From contig JBHLPI010000098.1 of assembly GCA_048939595.1 (NCBI GenBank), positions 1 to 7,080 of the forward strand: 7,080 bases of DNA, read 5' to 3'. Shown one piece after another: positions 1-6,867 of the stretch. Within the stretch, counting starts at the first letter, position 1. Every line of letters starts with the position of its first letter. A program made the translations under genes and the position numbers. Under the pieces are notes generated by a model. The model did not search any database, had not been told where the DNA came from, and saw nothing but the letters and a program-made list of their open reading frames with translations. This DNA is from Hermodarchaeum sp048939595. GTDB lineage: Archaea; Asgardarchaeota; Hermodarchaeia; Hermodarchaeales; Hermodarchaeaceae.

Positions 1-21
1 ATTGGTGCGGGAAGGAGTTTA

Positions 22-90
22 GGTGCAATATCTTCGGAACCACGGGTGGTGTACACGATCTGGTGGGGGTGGACGACCACTTTTTCTTTT
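22..90 (+). repeat. Dispersed two-hairpin element, copy C
   Basis: First of six related non-coding copies. Hairpin 1 is ACCA-CGGG-TGGT (39-50) and hairpin 2 is GTGG-ACGA-CCAC (69-80), followed by a T-rich run at 81-90. The hairpin 1 stem differs from copies A, B and D (AACA/TGTT) by an A-T to C-G change made on both arms, so pairing is kept. The spacer between hairpins is 18 nt. The sequence just before hairpin 1 still matches the part of A and B that precedes their hairpin 1. The T run is followed by a GTTAG also found after copy B. It lies beyond the 3' end of the minus-strand surface gene. Function is unknown. Confidence 0.75.
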
Positions 91-201
91 AATAGGGTTA
101 GCGGGAGCTTCGATGGGCAGGGGTGCTGGATGATGGATTTTGAATACAGTTTAGGGATGAGGTGTGGATTGTGTGGTACGTCTAGTGTTCGAAGGGGTGG
201 T

Positions 202-1881
202 TTAGGTTCGTCGACGGTATAAGATGAGGATTACAACAATAAGAACGAGGATGATGACGCTTGCTAGAATTATGGGCCACCAACTTGCCAAGAAGGCGAA
301 GGGGTTTGGTGGGGTAAATGTTATGGTTTTGGTGGATGAGTCGACGGGCAGATTGACGACGGTTGTGGCACTGTCTACGACCCCTATGGCGCCGAGGTCG
401 ATTACGCTGAGTGAGTAGGTAGTCATTTCAGTGGCAGAAGTTGATACCACCAAGGCGAGGAGGAGATATTCGCTGGATTGCTTGCCGGCGGTGAAAGGTG
501 AGCTTAATACTAACGTGAGTGACGAAGCGCCTGGTGCGCTTGCGAGGATGGTTTCACTGGCATCCATGAGGCCATTGCCATCGAGGTCGTGGACAATCAG
601 GATTTCAGTCAGTTGGCTGTATCCTCCGGTCCCATGAAGCTCAATGGTGATATTGTTAACCAAGAAATCTTCAGCGTAGGCGAACAACTCGAGTTGAAGC
701 AAGACATTGGGTGTCACTCCATTGGGTACCCAGAGATGATCACCAGGAGAGTTTACACCAACATCAGCGAGCAGAGAGCCCACAATCGTCTTTACAGCTG
801 AAGTATAAGGCGGTCCTGGGAGATTGGTAGCCACCATCGATGTCTGCCCAAGGGCACGAATCTGATTCACCCAGAACCCAAACGTGTCCCCCGCATCGCT
901 ATTCGGAATTAATTGATAGACAATTAAGAACAGATGGCTCGAACCTTGGGGAATCGAATGAGTTGTATTCAACAACAGGAGTCCATCATCCTGGGCATAA
1001 GCCCCCGAGGCGAGAAGTGGCTCGGTGACGTTATCATAGATGCCATCTTCATTGATATCATGAACCAGATCAACTTCCGCGATGGCTGTCTGATCATTAC
1101 CCGTTCCAAAAGCGTTCAAGGTAAAATTAATTTGCGTCAGACCTTCTTGAATAGCGCTGATATTGATCTGGAACATCTCATTGAAGGGATCGCCATCCGG
1201 ATCATACGAGGCATCATGATCGCCAGGAGAAAGACCCCCAGTATCTGTGTCACCACCAATTGGATAAAATTCAACGTCATCAAAATACACGACGCCTGAA
1301 TCCCAGCCAGGCGTGGTTTGTGCCGTCACACGCAGTTGGATTGTCGCTTGAACACTCCCAGCCGCTGCAGGACCATACACGAAGAGTTCAAACCAAACGG
1401 CTGTGGGACTGGTCACGGCTGGAGACCACATAGCGCCGACTTGCCCACCGCCACCATTTTGCCAAATGACGCCAATATCAACAAAGAATTCATTGGGTGG
1501 CAAATTTGGTCCGCCTATCCACACCCAGGTAGAGAGATTATACGACGTCCCGACACTAATATTCAACAGGGTGGATTGACTCCACTCGGCATGATCACCG
1601 GCTTCGGTGGCCAACGGAAGAACACCTACCGATTCACTTCCTGTATGAGGAAAAGTGGTCGGATATAGCCCTTGAAAGTCATCGAAGCTTGAGTCATCAG
1701 TTGTCGTGAACGCCCAAAAATCAGGCACAGGACCCCCAGGAGGCGTTTCAAAGCCAGGGTTTCGAACTACAGGTAATGCAGAGGCAAACACTGTAGGCAT
1801 ACTGAGGGCAAACAAGAAAAGAGAAGCGAATAATATTGAACAGATTTTTGTAAACCAATTCGACCTTTTATATTTAGACAT
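202..1881 (-). CDS. Secreted, membrane-anchored surface protein with jelly-roll domain and two Ca-loop beta domains
   Basis: Predicted cell-surface protein of 559 residues. Residues 1-36 form a signal peptide (KYKR, a hydrophobic stretch, then cleavage near VFASA). Residues 37-210 resemble a carbohydrate-binding jelly roll: NPGFE near the start, a WSQ strand, and FDDVEF at the end. Two tandem domains follow, about 217-370 and 374-522. Both open with SPGDH and both hold VHD followed by a DxNxDGxxD-like loop (DINEDGIYD, DLDGNGLMD), which resembles EF-hand or dockerin calcium loops. The C-terminus is a Pro-rich linker, a membrane helix at about 529-555 and the basic tail YRRRT. I prefer the ATG at 1881 to a TTG at 1890, nine bases upstream. 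A TATA-like box lies about 60-70 nt upstream. Sugar or calcium binding is inferred from the pattern only. Adhesin or S-layer-associated roles are plausible; no catalytic motif is visible. Confidence 0.85.
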   Translation of the reverse strand: MSKYKRSNWFTKICSILFASLFLFALSMPTVFASALPVVRNPGFETPPGGPVPDFWAFTTTDDSSFDDFQGLYPTTFPHTGSESVGVLPLATEAGDHAEWSQSTLLNISVGTSYNLSTWVWIGGPNLPPNEFFVDIGVIWQNGGGGQVGAMWSPAVTSPTAVWFELFVYGPAAAGSVQATIQLRVTAQTTPGWDSGVVYFDDVEFYPIGGDTDTGGLSPGDHDASYDPDGDPFNEMFQINISAIQEGLTQINFTLNAFGTGNDQTAIAEVDLVHDINEDGIYDNVTEPLLASGAYAQDDGLLLLNTTHSIPQGSSHLFLIVYQLIPNSDAGDTFGFWVNQIRALGQTSMVATNLPGPPYTSAVKTIVGSLLADVGVNSPGDHLWVPNGVTPNVLLQLELFAYAEDFLVNNITIELHGTGGYSQLTEILIVHDLDGNGLMDASETILASAPGASSLTLVLSSPFTAGKQSSEYLLLALVVSTSATEMTTYSLSVIDLGAIGVVDSATTVVNLPVDSSTKTITFTPPNPFAFLASWWPIILASVIILVLIVVILILYRRRT

Positions 1882-1940
1882 TGGACCCAACTCTGTTTAA
1901 GTAGCTATTTCTCCACGAGGAATAGAATTCAATATGCGTA

Positions 1941-1952
1941 TATATTTTAAAA
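1941..1952 (-). promoter_or_regulatory. Box-A/TATA-like promoter of the surface protein gene
   Basis: Read on the minus strand this is TTTTAAAATATA, inside a strongly AT-rich stretch (about 1930-1995). A start about 26 nt downstream would fall near 1920 and give a leader of about 40 nt before the ATG at 1881. No convincing Shine-Dalgarno sequence lies close to that ATG; a GGAG at 1911-1914 is too far away. Confidence 0.5.
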
Positions 1953-2028
1953 ATAATATGTATTTACATATCAAATTCAAATCTGCGATTGTAAAAATGA
2001 ATCACCAGTATTTGAGCAGGCTTACACA

Positions 2029-2104
2029 AGTTACGGGTAATTGACCTCCACCACGCCTATTTGAGGTTAAATGAACAATCCACTGGGTGGACGACCATTT
2101 TTTT
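2029..2104 (+). repeat. Dispersed two-hairpin element, copy E (diverged)
   Basis: Hairpin 1 is AGTTA-CGGG-TAATT (2029-2042), with a stem sequence quite unlike the other copies but still paired (one G-T wobble). Hairpin 2 is GGTGG-ACGA-CCATT (2086-2099), followed by a run of seven T (2098-2104). The spacer is about 44 nt rather than 14-18, so this copy carries an insertion between its hairpins. It lies in the gap between the divergent surface gene and the small plus-strand gene. Confidence 0.65.
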
Positions 2105-2152
2105 CGATGCATAGATTTTTGTCTGAAAAGTTTTTACTGATGAATAAGTAGT

Positions 2153-2380
2153 ATGGGTTGGGTTTCGAAAATGTCGGATCGGTTAGTTTTTTCGGCGAAT
2201 GATGTGGTGAATGGAAAGGTAGATGTTGAGAATCTGAGGGCGCGGTATGTGTTACTCAAACCGGGGCTGGGGTTCGTGTCGTATGGAAGGATTGTTGAGG
2301 GGATAAATGTCATGGCGAAATTTGGGTGGCGCGCGGTGGGTTTCTCACGGGGGTATTGTTTGCTTGAAAAAGTTGAGTAA
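2153..2380 (+). CDS. Small protein of unknown function
   Basis: I do not recognise this 75-residue protein. It has no membrane segment or signal peptide. The composition looks like a real folded protein, and the second half (VLLKPGLGFVSYGRIVEG, then INVMAKFGW and YCLLEKVE) has the look of small alpha/beta proteins in which a helix ending in GW leads to a final strand ending in EK, as in DUF4177-type proteins. That likeness is impressionistic. The start is the ATG at 2153; another ATG lies at codon 7. There is no clear Shine-Dalgarno sequence, and only a weak AT-rich stretch (2115-2135) could serve as a promoter. Element copy E lies just upstream and copy F just downstream. It could be a remnant of a longer gene. 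Confidence 0.55.
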   Translation: MGWVSKMSDRLVFSANDVVNGKVDVENLRARYVLLKPGLGFVSYGRIVEGINVMAKFGWRAVGFSRGYCLLEKVE

Positions 2381-2453
2381 ACACTGGGCCACGGAATTAG
2401 TTGGGGAATGGAGAAGCGCAGTTCTTCATTGACCAAATGTGTTCGCGGAGGCT

Positions 2454-2498
2454 TCAAGCAGTTGATCCATCCTTGGGGCGCGGACGACTACTTCTTTT
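2454..2498 (+). repeat. Dispersed two-hairpin element, copy F (diverged)
   Basis: Hairpin 1 is TCAA-GCAG-TTGA (2454-2465): both stem and loop differ from the other copies, yet the four pairs are perfect. Hairpin 2 is the weakest of the set, GCGG-ACGA-CTAC (2480-2491), with one mismatch and one wobble but the same ACGA loop. A T-rich run follows (2491-2498). The spacer is 14 nt. It abuts the stop codon of the minus-strand small membrane protein gene and follows the plus-strand small gene. Confidence 0.6.
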
Positions 2499-2731
2499 CA
2501 TTTCCTTCGTTGTTGAAGGAGATATTGTATTCCGAGGCTTAAAAAGAAGAATCCGATGGGGGCTGTAATTAGAAGCAGTGCCCATATGAATTGTACTTGA
2601 GTGAAGTGACTTGGATATGCGGCAACGTGGATAGCATAGGCGAGTGAGGCTACTGTGAATAGACCGCCGATAGCACATAATAGTGGACCTTTCAATTGTG
2701 GCAGGCGGGATTGCTCAGCATTGTTTGACAT
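2498..2731 (-). CDS. Small two-helix membrane protein
   Basis: A 77-residue protein of unknown family with two predicted membrane helices (about 15-38 and 46-67), a polar N-terminus (SNNAEQSRL) and a basic C-terminal tail (QQRRK). The reading frame is open upstream to 3016, but I place the start at the ATG at 2729-2731. It is preceded by GGAGTGG at 2738-2744 with suitable spacing and by a TATA-like box at 2773-2780. The upstream extension has no protein-like character and runs through repeat copy A. No partner gene on this strand is adjacent. It could be a subunit of an envelope complex or a regulator, but nothing in the sequence decides. Confidence 0.65.
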   Translation of the reverse strand: MSNNAEQSRLPQLKGPLLCAIGGLFTVASLAYAIHVAAYPSHFTQVQFIWALLLITAPIGFFFLSLGIQYLLQQRRK

Positions 2732-2737
2732 AAAAAA

Positions 2738-2744
2738 CCACTCC
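2738..2744 (-). promoter_or_regulatory. Ribosome binding site that fixes the start at 2731
   Basis: Minus-strand GGAGTGG, separated by six T from the ATG. The same GGAGTGG lies ahead of the clan CD-like gene (3143-3149). It supports the short 77-residue product over the 172-residue reading. Confidence 0.6.
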
Positions 2745-2772
2745 ACGTGACTAGCAATATATCCGATTGGAG

Positions 2773-2780
2773 TTTTTATG
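2773..2780 (-). promoter_or_regulatory. TATA-like box of the small membrane protein gene
   Basis: Minus-strand CATAAAAA. A start about 26 nt downstream (near 2750) would leave a leader of about 20 nt that just includes the GGAGTGG ribosome binding site. Confidence 0.4.
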
Positions 2781-2890
2781 TATTGCTTTATCGTGTGTAG
2801 TTCGCTTCCTTTTCCAGACAAAAAGTCTCTAGGTAGGAGACACCTTGTTGTTGGTAGTGGATTACCATTGTTGAAGAGCAGAACAGTCTC

Positions 2891-3007
2891 AGAAATCATT
2901 TCCGCGGAGGTACCTCCGGAGCGCCTTGGATTGGGTGGGCAAAGAGAGCGGGTGTAGATACCAGAAACACGGGTGTTGTACGATTTAGTGGGGTGGACAA
3001 CCACTTC
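2891..3007 (+). repeat. Dispersed two-hairpin element, copy A (long form)
   Basis: One of two long copies, alignable with copy B over about 115-120 bases with small indels. The 5' part holds a 14-bp perfect palindrome (2905-2918, centre GGTACC) in place of the long hairpin of copy B, although the CTCCGG loop of B is still present (2914-2919). Next come a small GGTG-TAGA-TACC hairpin (2951-2962), hairpin 1 AACA-CGGG-TGTT (2966-2977), a 15-nt spacer and hairpin 2 GGGTGG-ACAA-CCACTT (2991-3006). The element lies between the minus-strand small membrane gene and the clan CD-like operon and ends about 90 nt upstream of the TATA box of that operon. It may be a small RNA gene; its exact ends cannot be set by eye. 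Confidence 0.8.
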
Positions 3008-3100
3008 TCGTTTCACTCATTAGGTAAGCTAATGCATCAGAGTGGGGATGGCGTGTTTCGGTGGATGCCTCTATTGGAGTTGCTGATTAATTAGGCAAAT

Positions 3101-3108
3101 CTTAAAAG
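3101..3108 (+). promoter_or_regulatory. TATA-like box of the clan CD-like operon
   Basis: CTTAAAAG preceded by AAAT. The expected start near 3131 gives a leader of about 25 nt that includes the GGAGTGG ribosome binding site at 3143-3149. Confidence 0.5.
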
Positions 3109-3156
3109 AGTGAAAGCACGTTATTTAGGTAGGTACCGTATCGGAGTGGGAATTCA

Positions 3157-4206
3157 ATGAGTTTAAACTCTGAGATGAAAAGAACATTCGTCACTTCAGC
3201 GTTCAAGAATCACAGAATTCGATCCGTTTTAATTGTAGCGGGTTTATTTGCTGTTATTCTCTTTTTAGGACCTATCGGTGCAAGCCGTGCAGCCGATACA
3301 GTTCTAATTACGAATGCCGTTGTGCTTCAATTTGGAATAGATGATGCTATCTGTGATAGTGTTAATCAACTGGTTAGTGATATAGACGATGCCCAGCGAA
3401 TATTGGTGCCCAATGTGTTATCTTTGCAGCTAATTTTGCGGAAAGCAGTTGGTCCCATTTTTTATGTTGGACATGGAACACCTGAGGGTCTAATCGTAGG
3501 AAGTGAAACTGTATCATGGTCTAGTATTTCAACAATGATTTCAAATTCCAAAGGACAGGAGCATTATTTTGCTTCATGCTTCTCTGGTAATATGGAAATC
3601 GAGGACAAGTTTGTAATAGGGTTTCATGATATTATTGATGCGGATGTTGCGACATTCGTTACCTCATTTTGGTGGCACGCCCTTCGTGGAGTTGATTTTA
3701 CTGAAGAAGTACTTCAATTCATTAGAAATGGCGGTCTTACCAAGGTTGCATACCCTCAACGACCTCTGTATTACATAGTTTGGACACCTAAAGACATTGG
3801 GTGGACTCCCTACGGCCTCTACGATCCATGGGCTCTTAATGTCCACTACACCGAAGTTGACGTGGTCTTTGCCATGCAAGGAGGGAATTTGATAGATGCC
3901 CTCATCCCAATCCTCGTGGCAGCAATAATTGTAGCAGGGATCCTTGACCCTACACATATTGTCGCTCCTCTAATCATAGCCATTGTAACTTTTATCTTGG
4001 CTGGCTACTTTAGTTCTATTGAAACAATCGCCACACTTGACTCCAACGCCGATGGTTCTATTGATCAATACATTCCAGTTGACCCCCTTAATTTCAATCC
4101 AATAAAGATCCCTTCAGGTCCATTCTTCTTCAGAACCACAAGTTGGTGGTGGATAGTTTATCCAGGAACCTGGGCATGGCCTTTCTACCAAGTACCAGCG
4201 ATTTAG
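3157..4206 (+). CDS. Secreted, membrane-anchored clan CD-like (caspase/gingipain/legumain-type) peptidase candidate
   Basis: A 349-residue protein. The basic N-terminus and hydrophobic stretch at 21-40, then ASRA-AD, form a signal peptide or anchor. The domain that follows has the clan CD layout: a first strand (DTVLITNAVV), a strand ending in the His-Gly motif IFYVGHGTPEGL (His106), and a strand ending in HYFASCFSGN (Cys141), 35 residues on. That spacing and the GHG and ASCxSG contexts match the catalytic dyad of C25/C13/C14-type enzymes. Two membrane helices follow (about 245-263 and 267-285), then an extracellular-type tail with an EF-hand-like loop DSNADGSID (295-303) and a Trp-rich end. 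The start is supported by GGAGTGG ten bases upstream. It is followed 13 nt later by a five-helix membrane protein. Peptidase activity is inferred; a pseudo-enzyme is possible. No substrate is evident. Confidence 0.7.
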   Translation: MSLNSEMKRTFVTSAFKNHRIRSVLIVAGLFAVILFLGPIGASRAADTVLITNAVVLQFGIDDAICDSVNQLVSDIDDAQRILVPNVLSLQLILRKAVGPIFYVGHGTPEGLIVGSETVSWSSISTMISNSKGQEHYFASCFSGNMEIEDKFVIGFHDIIDADVATFVTSFWWHALRGVDFTEEVLQFIRNGGLTKVAYPQRPLYYIVWTPKDIGWTPYGLYDPWALNVHYTEVDVVFAMQGGNLIDALIPILVAAIIVAGILDPTHIVAPLIIAIVTFILAGYFSSIETIATLDSNADGSIDQYIPVDPLNFNPIKIPSGPFFFRTTSWWWIVYPGTWAWPFYQVPAI

Positions 4207-4219
4207 AAGGAAATACACA

Positions 4220-4720
4220 ATGACTGTTTCGTATTATGCATTGGGGCTTAGTGTACTAGTGAGTTTGTTTCTCGTATGGATGATAAGAAGAAACCAAGAA
4301 GCGAATTGGTTGAACGCTGTGAAACAAGCCTTCAACCCTTATTACTTCGTTTTGGGAACGGTCCTTGCGCTATTGACCAGCGTATTATTCCTCGTTAGTC
4401 CGGTGGTTGCTTTCTTTTATGCGACGCTTCTATTCTTGATTGGAGTAGGTGTTCTAGTGTTGTCAAAATCGAATGGATTTGATTTGGCTGTCTTGACGAT
4501 TTGCCTGGCCATCTTCATCTACTTCGGATTCTATGGTATTACAGTAGTTGCTTTTGGACCATTTATTGGTGAGAATCTTACTGCAGTTTTAATGACACTA
4601 GTTGGTGGCATATCCCTGATCGTGCTTCTCTGGATTTCAGGTAAATCTCTTCTTCGAAGTCAAGCCTCTCTACAGGTCCAACAGGCTCAACTCACCCAAC
4701 ACACTCAGACCCCGTTGTAA
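4220..4720 (+). CDS. Five-helix membrane protein, partner of the clan CD-like protein
   Basis: A 166-residue integral membrane protein of unknown family. Helices fall at about 4-22, 41-59, 62-81, 88-112 and 120-140. A short basic loop (RRNQEANW) follows helix 1, and the C-terminal tail is hydrophilic and rich in Gln and Thr (SLQVQQAQLTQHTQTPL). There is no transporter or catalytic signature. The start at 4220 is preceded by GAAGGA (4206-4211) with 8-nt spacing and follows the previous stop by 13 nt, so the two genes are almost certainly co-transcribed. It could be a membrane partner, chaperone or substrate of the clan CD-like protein. The unit closes with a hairpin and T run right after the stop codon. 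Confidence 0.75.
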   Translation: MTVSYYALGLSVLVSLFLVWMIRRNQEANWLNAVKQAFNPYYFVLGTVLALLTSVLFLVSPVVAFFYATLLFLIGVGVLVLSKSNGFDLAVLTICLAIFIYFGFYGITVVAFGPFIGENLTAVLMTLVGGISLIVLLWISGKSLLRSQASLQVQQAQLTQHTQTPL

Positions 4721-4722
4721 AT

Positions 4723-4755
4723 GGAAGGAGTTCTTCCTTCCAATCCTTCTTTTTT
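4723..4755 (+). terminator. Hairpin plus T-run terminator of the clan CD-like operon
   Basis: Perfect 7-bp stem GGAAGGA / TCCTTCC (4723-4729 with 4735-4741), followed by TTCTTTTTT (4747-4755), two bases after the stop codon. It lies upstream of repeat copy B, so that copy is not needed to end this operon. Confidence 0.65.
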
Positions 4756-4800
4756 AGAAATTCAGATAAGCCTGATAAAAATCTTTACAAGACTCTCCTT

Positions 4801-4919
4801 AGAAACCATTTCCTCTGAGGTGCCCTCCGGGGCACTTCGGAGTGGATCGGGCAATAGAGTGGGTATAGATACCGGAAACACGGGTGTTGACCATTGCTTT
4901 GGGAGTGGACAACCATTTT
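4801..4919 (+). repeat. Dispersed two-hairpin element, copy B (long form, best preserved)
   Basis: This is the best-structured copy. The 5' part is a long hairpin: 12 pairs (4813-4824 with 4831-4842, two G-T wobbles) plus a C-G pair closing the loop TCCG, that is C(UCCG)G, a UNCG-type stable tetraloop in RNA. Next come a GGTA-TAGA-TACC hairpin (4862-4873), hairpin 1 AACA-CGGG-TGTT (4877-4888), a 16-nt spacer, and hairpin 2 AGTGG-ACAA-CCATT (4904-4917), which ends in a T-rich run. It lies between the terminator of one operon and the promoter of the next. No long open frame here looks like protein. This is the copy most likely to be a structured RNA. Confidence 0.8.
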
Positions 4920-5157
4920 CTCTTGCTAATTCTGTTAGGGGAGGATTGGATTTACTCTTGCGTTTTTCTATTTGGGGTAGAGGAGAGCGGGTAAGAAAGG
5001 TCGGAGAGGTGGGAAGGCGTGCGGGGCAATGATGCAATAGTGACATATGGGTGATGATGGGGGGCATCTTTGGGTCCTAAGGTCGAAATAGATTTTTAGT
5101 TATGAATGCCATTTCGTGTGCTGGTGAGGGCGGGTAGCGACGCTTCGGGTACTAATA

Positions 5158-5165
5158 CTTATATA
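5158..5165 (+). promoter_or_regulatory. Archaeal TATA box of the radical SAM operon
   Basis: CTTATATA matches the archaeal box-A consensus (YTTATATA). A start about 26 nt from its centre falls near 5188. That is downstream of the ATG at 5180 but just upstream of the in-frame ATG at 5195, which suggests a nearly leaderless transcript and decides the start of the next gene. Confidence 0.65.
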
Positions 5166-5194
5166 TTGTATATATTCATATGATAGCCACCATC

Positions 5195-5635
5195 ATGGGG
5201 GTGGTTAATCTGGCAAATCGTGAAGAGATTGCATTTAGAAATGAAATTGCGTTCAAGGGAACTATAGAAGAGTTTAACAGAGCACTAGCAGAACTGGATA
5301 AACGCGAATTAGAAATTGGTCGAATATTTAAAAAGCCACATCTAGCTGGATGCTGGCCCGTGTCACCGATGAAGGTACTTGGTCGAGAAGCGATAAGCCG
5401 CATGCTTGAAGGGCAGAAGAGGATTAAGTTAGTAAAACCAATCCCTGGGGGCCTCTTGGTTCCTCACTTTCACTGGGAGAACGAGATCGTTCTCATGAAT
5501 CGTCAGAAATTCAAGGAACTCGTGACGTCAGTAGCCGGTGAAATTGCGGGATTAAAAGCCATGAAGGGGGATTATGCTCAGACCCTTGAAGCCCTCCATA
5601 AACTCTACGCTGGCGGTGTCATCGTAGATTATTAA
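5195..5635 (+). CDS. Unknown 146-residue protein encoded next to a radical SAM/SPASM enzyme (possible substrate or partner)
   Basis: I do not recognise this protein. From the ATG at 5195 it is 146 residues (151 from 5180). It has a charged helical N-terminal third (REEIAFRNEIAFKGTIEEF, then RALAELDKRELEIG), a central stretch with the only Cys (PHLAGCWPVSP), and a distinctive segment PIPGGLLVPHFHWENEIVL containing Gly-Gly followed by His-Phe-His. It ends in a short tail, KLYAGGVIVDY. There is no signal peptide or membrane helix. The radical SAM gene starts 67 nt downstream on the same strand with no terminator between, so the two probably share a transcript. By analogy with RiPP loci it could be the substrate, a recognition protein or a partner. 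It is longer than most precursors and has one Cys, which argues against multiple thioether links. The start choice rests on TATA spacing; 5180 remains possible. Confidence 0.7.
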   Translation: MGVVNLANREEIAFRNEIAFKGTIEEFNRALAELDKRELEIGRIFKKPHLAGCWPVSPMKVLGREAISRMLEGQKRIKLVKPIPGGLLVPHFHWENEIVLMNRQKFKELVTSVAGEIAGLKAMKGDYAQTLEALHKLYAGGVIVDY

Positions 5636-5702
5636 CTTGGACCTTTCAACTCCTAAATTGTAGAACCAGAGTGCATCTGGCAATTCTTCGAGAGGGTTAG
5701 TA

Positions 5703-6836
5703 GTGAGGGCGATTAAAGCTTCACTGAGTCTTACCCACAACTGTAACCTTCGTTGCCGCTATTGTTACGGTGGTAGGAAGTTCAAGAAAGACATGTCGTT
5801 TGCCACAGTGCAAAAAGTCGTTGATTTCATCTTCAGGGTTTCTCCTCCAGAGCAAAAGATTAGCTTCACTTTCTTTGGAGGAGAGCCTTTCCTTTGTTTT
5901 GACTTGATACAGCGTGCCGTCGAATACATCAACAATCAAGTACGCGCTCGTGATAGACTGGTTGATTTCAGTATAACCTCCAATGGTACATTACTTAGTG
6001 AAGAAATCTTAGACTTCCTCAATAAGGAAAATATCACGCTGTGCATTAGTATTGATGGTACCCGGCATGTGCACAACAAATATCGCAGGTTTCCAGATGG
6101 ACGGGGAAGTTTTGATGATGTTGTAGAAAAGTTGCATCTCAGCTTACGCAAACTCGGAGAAGTGCAAGTGAATACGGTGTATAGTCCAGACACCCTAGAT
6201 TCTTTGTCCGAATGTGTCTCATTTTTCACACAACTAGGTATTTCCTCTATACATCTCAATCCAAATATCCGCGCAAGTTGGACTAAACAAGTTCTTCCGA
6301 GATTTCGAAAAACCTATCGAAAAATAGCCGACCTTTATATCGAAAAGTATCAGCAATCACAGGAAATTGCTGTGAACCTAATTGACAGCAAAATCATTCT
6401 GTTTCTTAAAGGAGGTTATTTTGCCCTTGATAGGTGTATGATGGGAGAGACGGAGTGGGGCTTTGCACCAAGTGGAAATATCTACCCGTGTGAAAGGTTA
6501 ATCGGTGAGGACGATGGTCAACTGTGTTTGGGTAATGTACATTCAGGACTCAACAAAAAACTGCAGTGCGAACTAATTGGTAATCGAGAAATCCAGAATG
6601 AAGAGTGTAGAAGCTGCTCGCTTAGAAAATATTGCATGAACTCCTGTGGTTGTACGAATTTTCACATGACAGGTTCTCCGAATCTTACCAGTTCAACCAT
6701 GTGTGCAAGTGAAAAAGCAGCAATCGACGCCGCAAAACAGGTACTATTATCACTGAAAGAAAATGATCTGTTCATTGATCATTTCATGCAATATCTTCAT
6801 GAAGAGCAAATCCAGCCATTCACCAGCATGGTGTAG
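5703..6836 (+). CDS. Radical SAM/SPASM domain enzyme, peptide or protein maturase
   Basis: A 377-residue cytoplasmic iron-sulfur enzyme. The N-terminal radical SAM half has CNLRCRYC (Cys14, 18, 21), which binds the [4Fe-4S] cluster that cleaves S-adenosylmethionine. Further SAM-fold motifs are FFGGEP (about 57-62), SITSNGT and CISIDGT. The C-terminal half is a complete SPASM domain: Cys245, a GxxxxC motif ending in Cys263, then CxxCxxxxxCxxxC at Cys302, 305, 311 and 315, and a final Cys334. This is the seven-cysteine pattern of enzymes with two auxiliary clusters, such as anaerobic sulfatase-maturating enzymes and many RiPP maturases. An extra Cys317 lies beside them. The start is GTG at 5703, preceded by GAGGG (5692-5696); the next Met is past the cluster motif, so the start is well fixed. 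The likely substrate is the product of the gene upstream. No sulfatase gene is in the window. Confidence 0.93.
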   Translation: MRAIKASLSLTHNCNLRCRYCYGGRKFKKDMSFATVQKVVDFIFRVSPPEQKISFTFFGGEPFLCFDLIQRAVEYINNQVRARDRLVDFSITSNGTLLSEEILDFLNKENITLCISIDGTRHVHNKYRRFPDGRGSFDDVVEKLHLSLRKLGEVQVNTVYSPDTLDSLSECVSFFTQLGISSIHLNPNIRASWTKQVLPRFRKTYRKIADLYIEKYQQSQEIAVNLIDSKIILFLKGGYFALDRCMMGETEWGFAPSGNIYPCERLIGEDDGQLCLGNVHSGLNKKLQCELIGNREIQNEECRSCSLRKYCMNSCGCTNFHMTGSPNLTSSTMCASEKAAIDAAKQVLLSLKENDLFIDHFMQYLHEEQIQPFTSMV

Positions 6837-6844
6837 TTTCTCTA

Positions 6845-6867
6845 TGTGCACGATGGAGGCACGTGTA
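6845..6867 (+). other. Imperfect inverted repeat after the radical SAM gene
   Basis: GTGCACG pairs with CGTGTAC (one G-T wobble) around a 9-nt loop, eight bases after the stop codon. No T run follows, so it is not a standard terminator. Its 3' arm merges into repeat copy D and may be what is left of the long 5' hairpin seen in copy B. Confidence 0.35.

Noticed and set aside
224..1900. Several plus-strand open frames opposite the surface protein
   Set aside because: They are antisense to a gene with a clear signal peptide, domain repeats and anchor; their translations are low-complexity or irregular.
2826..2842. GTCTC...GAGAC inverted repeat upstream of copy A
   Set aside because: A 5-bp stem with a 7-nt loop is common by chance, has no T run and no counterpart near copy B.
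2732..3016. N-terminal extension of the minus-strand frame to 172 residues
   Set aside because: It runs through repeat copy A, has no protein-like composition, and the inner ATG at 2731 has its own ribosome binding site and TATA-like box.
4721..5067. Overlapping open frames on both strands after the five-helix protein
   Set aside because: They cover the terminator hairpin and repeat copy B and continue into a purine-skewed spacer with no promoter, ribosome site or recognisable protein character.
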